From positions 1,922,001 through 1,986,000 of the forward strand of contig NZ_JAXCLX010000001.1 in assembly GCF_034044635.1 (NCBI RefSeq): a stretch of DNA of 64,000 nt, in the 5' to 3' direction. Position 1 is the stretch's first letter; every line of letters begins with the position of its first letter. Origin of the DNA: Dongia rigui (GTDB taxonomy: Bacteria; Pseudomonadota; Alphaproteobacteria; Dongiales; Dongiaceae). A model generated the notes under the pieces. It worked only from the letters and a program-made list of their open reading frames with translations. It was not told the origin of the DNA and did no database searches. Shown in pieces: positions 63,744 through 64,000 of the stretch. The position numbers and the translations under genes were made by a program.

Positions 63744-64000
63744 ACCGCCATGCCGTAGCGTCGCCCGGCCGGTCGCGCGGATCTAACGGCCTTGTCACGC
63801 CGGCGCCAATTGCACCTTTTCCGCCAATGGCTTAGAGTCGAGCCTTCATTTTCTGCCTGAACCACTGGTTGGGGCTGAAGCCGGCCTGCCCGCCTAGATA
63901 CAGCGTGGGCGTCGCCGGCTGAATTGCCAATCGCGGGAGAATCAGGCGGGGGGTCGGGTTTGAGCGGCCTGAAAAAAGGCGCGGGGGCGAAGGTCATGGG
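63744..64000. other. Terminal stretch without a supported gene
   Basis: The last 257 bases contain no convincing complete gene. A plus-strand frame beginning TTG at 63959 (reading MSGLKKGAGAKVMG) runs to the window end and could be the start of the next gene, but there is too little to judge. Confidence 0.35.

Noticed and set aside
63740-63997. 85-codon minus-strand open frame at the window end
   Set aside because: Pro/Arg-rich composition, no ribosome site and no recognisable motif.

Overview
The window looks like chromosomal DNA of a free-living alphaproteobacterium, probably from the Rhodospirillales. That placement is an inference from gene content, from the high GC content, and from a textbook alphaproteobacterial sigma-32 promoter (CTTG-N17-CCTATATAT) ahead of dnaK. 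Other supporting signs are a small SRP RNA directly upstream of dnaX-ybaB-recR, an FzlA-like GST-fold protein, a membrane-anchored CycM-type cytochrome c next to kdsB-pheA, an ELM1-family protein, and several chemoreceptors. I see no tRNA, rRNA, CRISPR array, transposase or prophage.

Layout. 1-2.6 kb: a microcin C/oligopeptide (Yej-type) ABC transporter, permease cut by the window edge, whose binding protein carries an unusual C-terminal membrane anchor. 2.7-6.1 kb: hisN, cycM, then kdsB and pheA in the opposite direction. 6.1-12.0 kb: a tightly coupled minus-strand operon that looks like organosulfur scavenging (NtaA/DszA-type flavin monooxygenase, TauD-type dioxygenase, binding protein, two different permeases, ATPase). 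12.2-17 kb: TraB/GumN protein, HerA-type ATPase, NudC, DUF6134-like exported protein. 17.0-20.2 kb: ffs, dnaX, ybaB, recR. 20.2-21.6 kb: two overlapping MotB-like genes with no MotA partner. 21.7-28 kb: DUF4139 protein, an unknown secreted protein, nth, DUF2244, a DMT exporter, and dapB with a long Lys/Ala/Pro tail. 28-33 kb: an orphan PAS histidine kinase, an rcnR/rcnA-like metal efflux pair, and a LysR-SDR divergent pair. 33.2-35.1 kb: a multi-span membrane domain fused to an ATP-grasp domain. 35.2-38.5 kb: dnaJ and dnaK. 38.7-42.4 kb: small membrane protein, ELM1-family protein, tandem AraC paralogues. 42.8-47.4 kb: a cytoplasmic double-PAS chemoreceptor, an unknown ORF, an HBM-like transmembrane chemoreceptor and the 3' remnant of a third. 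47.4-55.9 kb: TPR protein, epimerase, hydrolase, glycosyltransferase, SDR/LysR pair, FzlA-like protein, MDR oxidoreductase, PPK2. 56-59.8 kb: pentapeptide-repeat protein, SRPBCC-cyclase fusion, conserved unknown. 59.9-63.7 kb: PQQ-type sugar dehydrogenase, methylmalonyl-CoA mutase, small EF-hand protein.

A family of GC-rich double-hairpin repeats (three close copies built on CCCTCCCCCACGTTGG and two diverged copies) sits in gaps between genes, often inside operons, and one copy encodes the last residues of a LysR regulator. The strongest leads for undescribed biology are the membrane/ATP-grasp fusion behind an array of repeated sites (33.0-35.1 kb), the MotB-like pair (20.2-21.6 kb), the tethered YejA, the dapB tail and the SDR without its catalytic Tyr/Lys.
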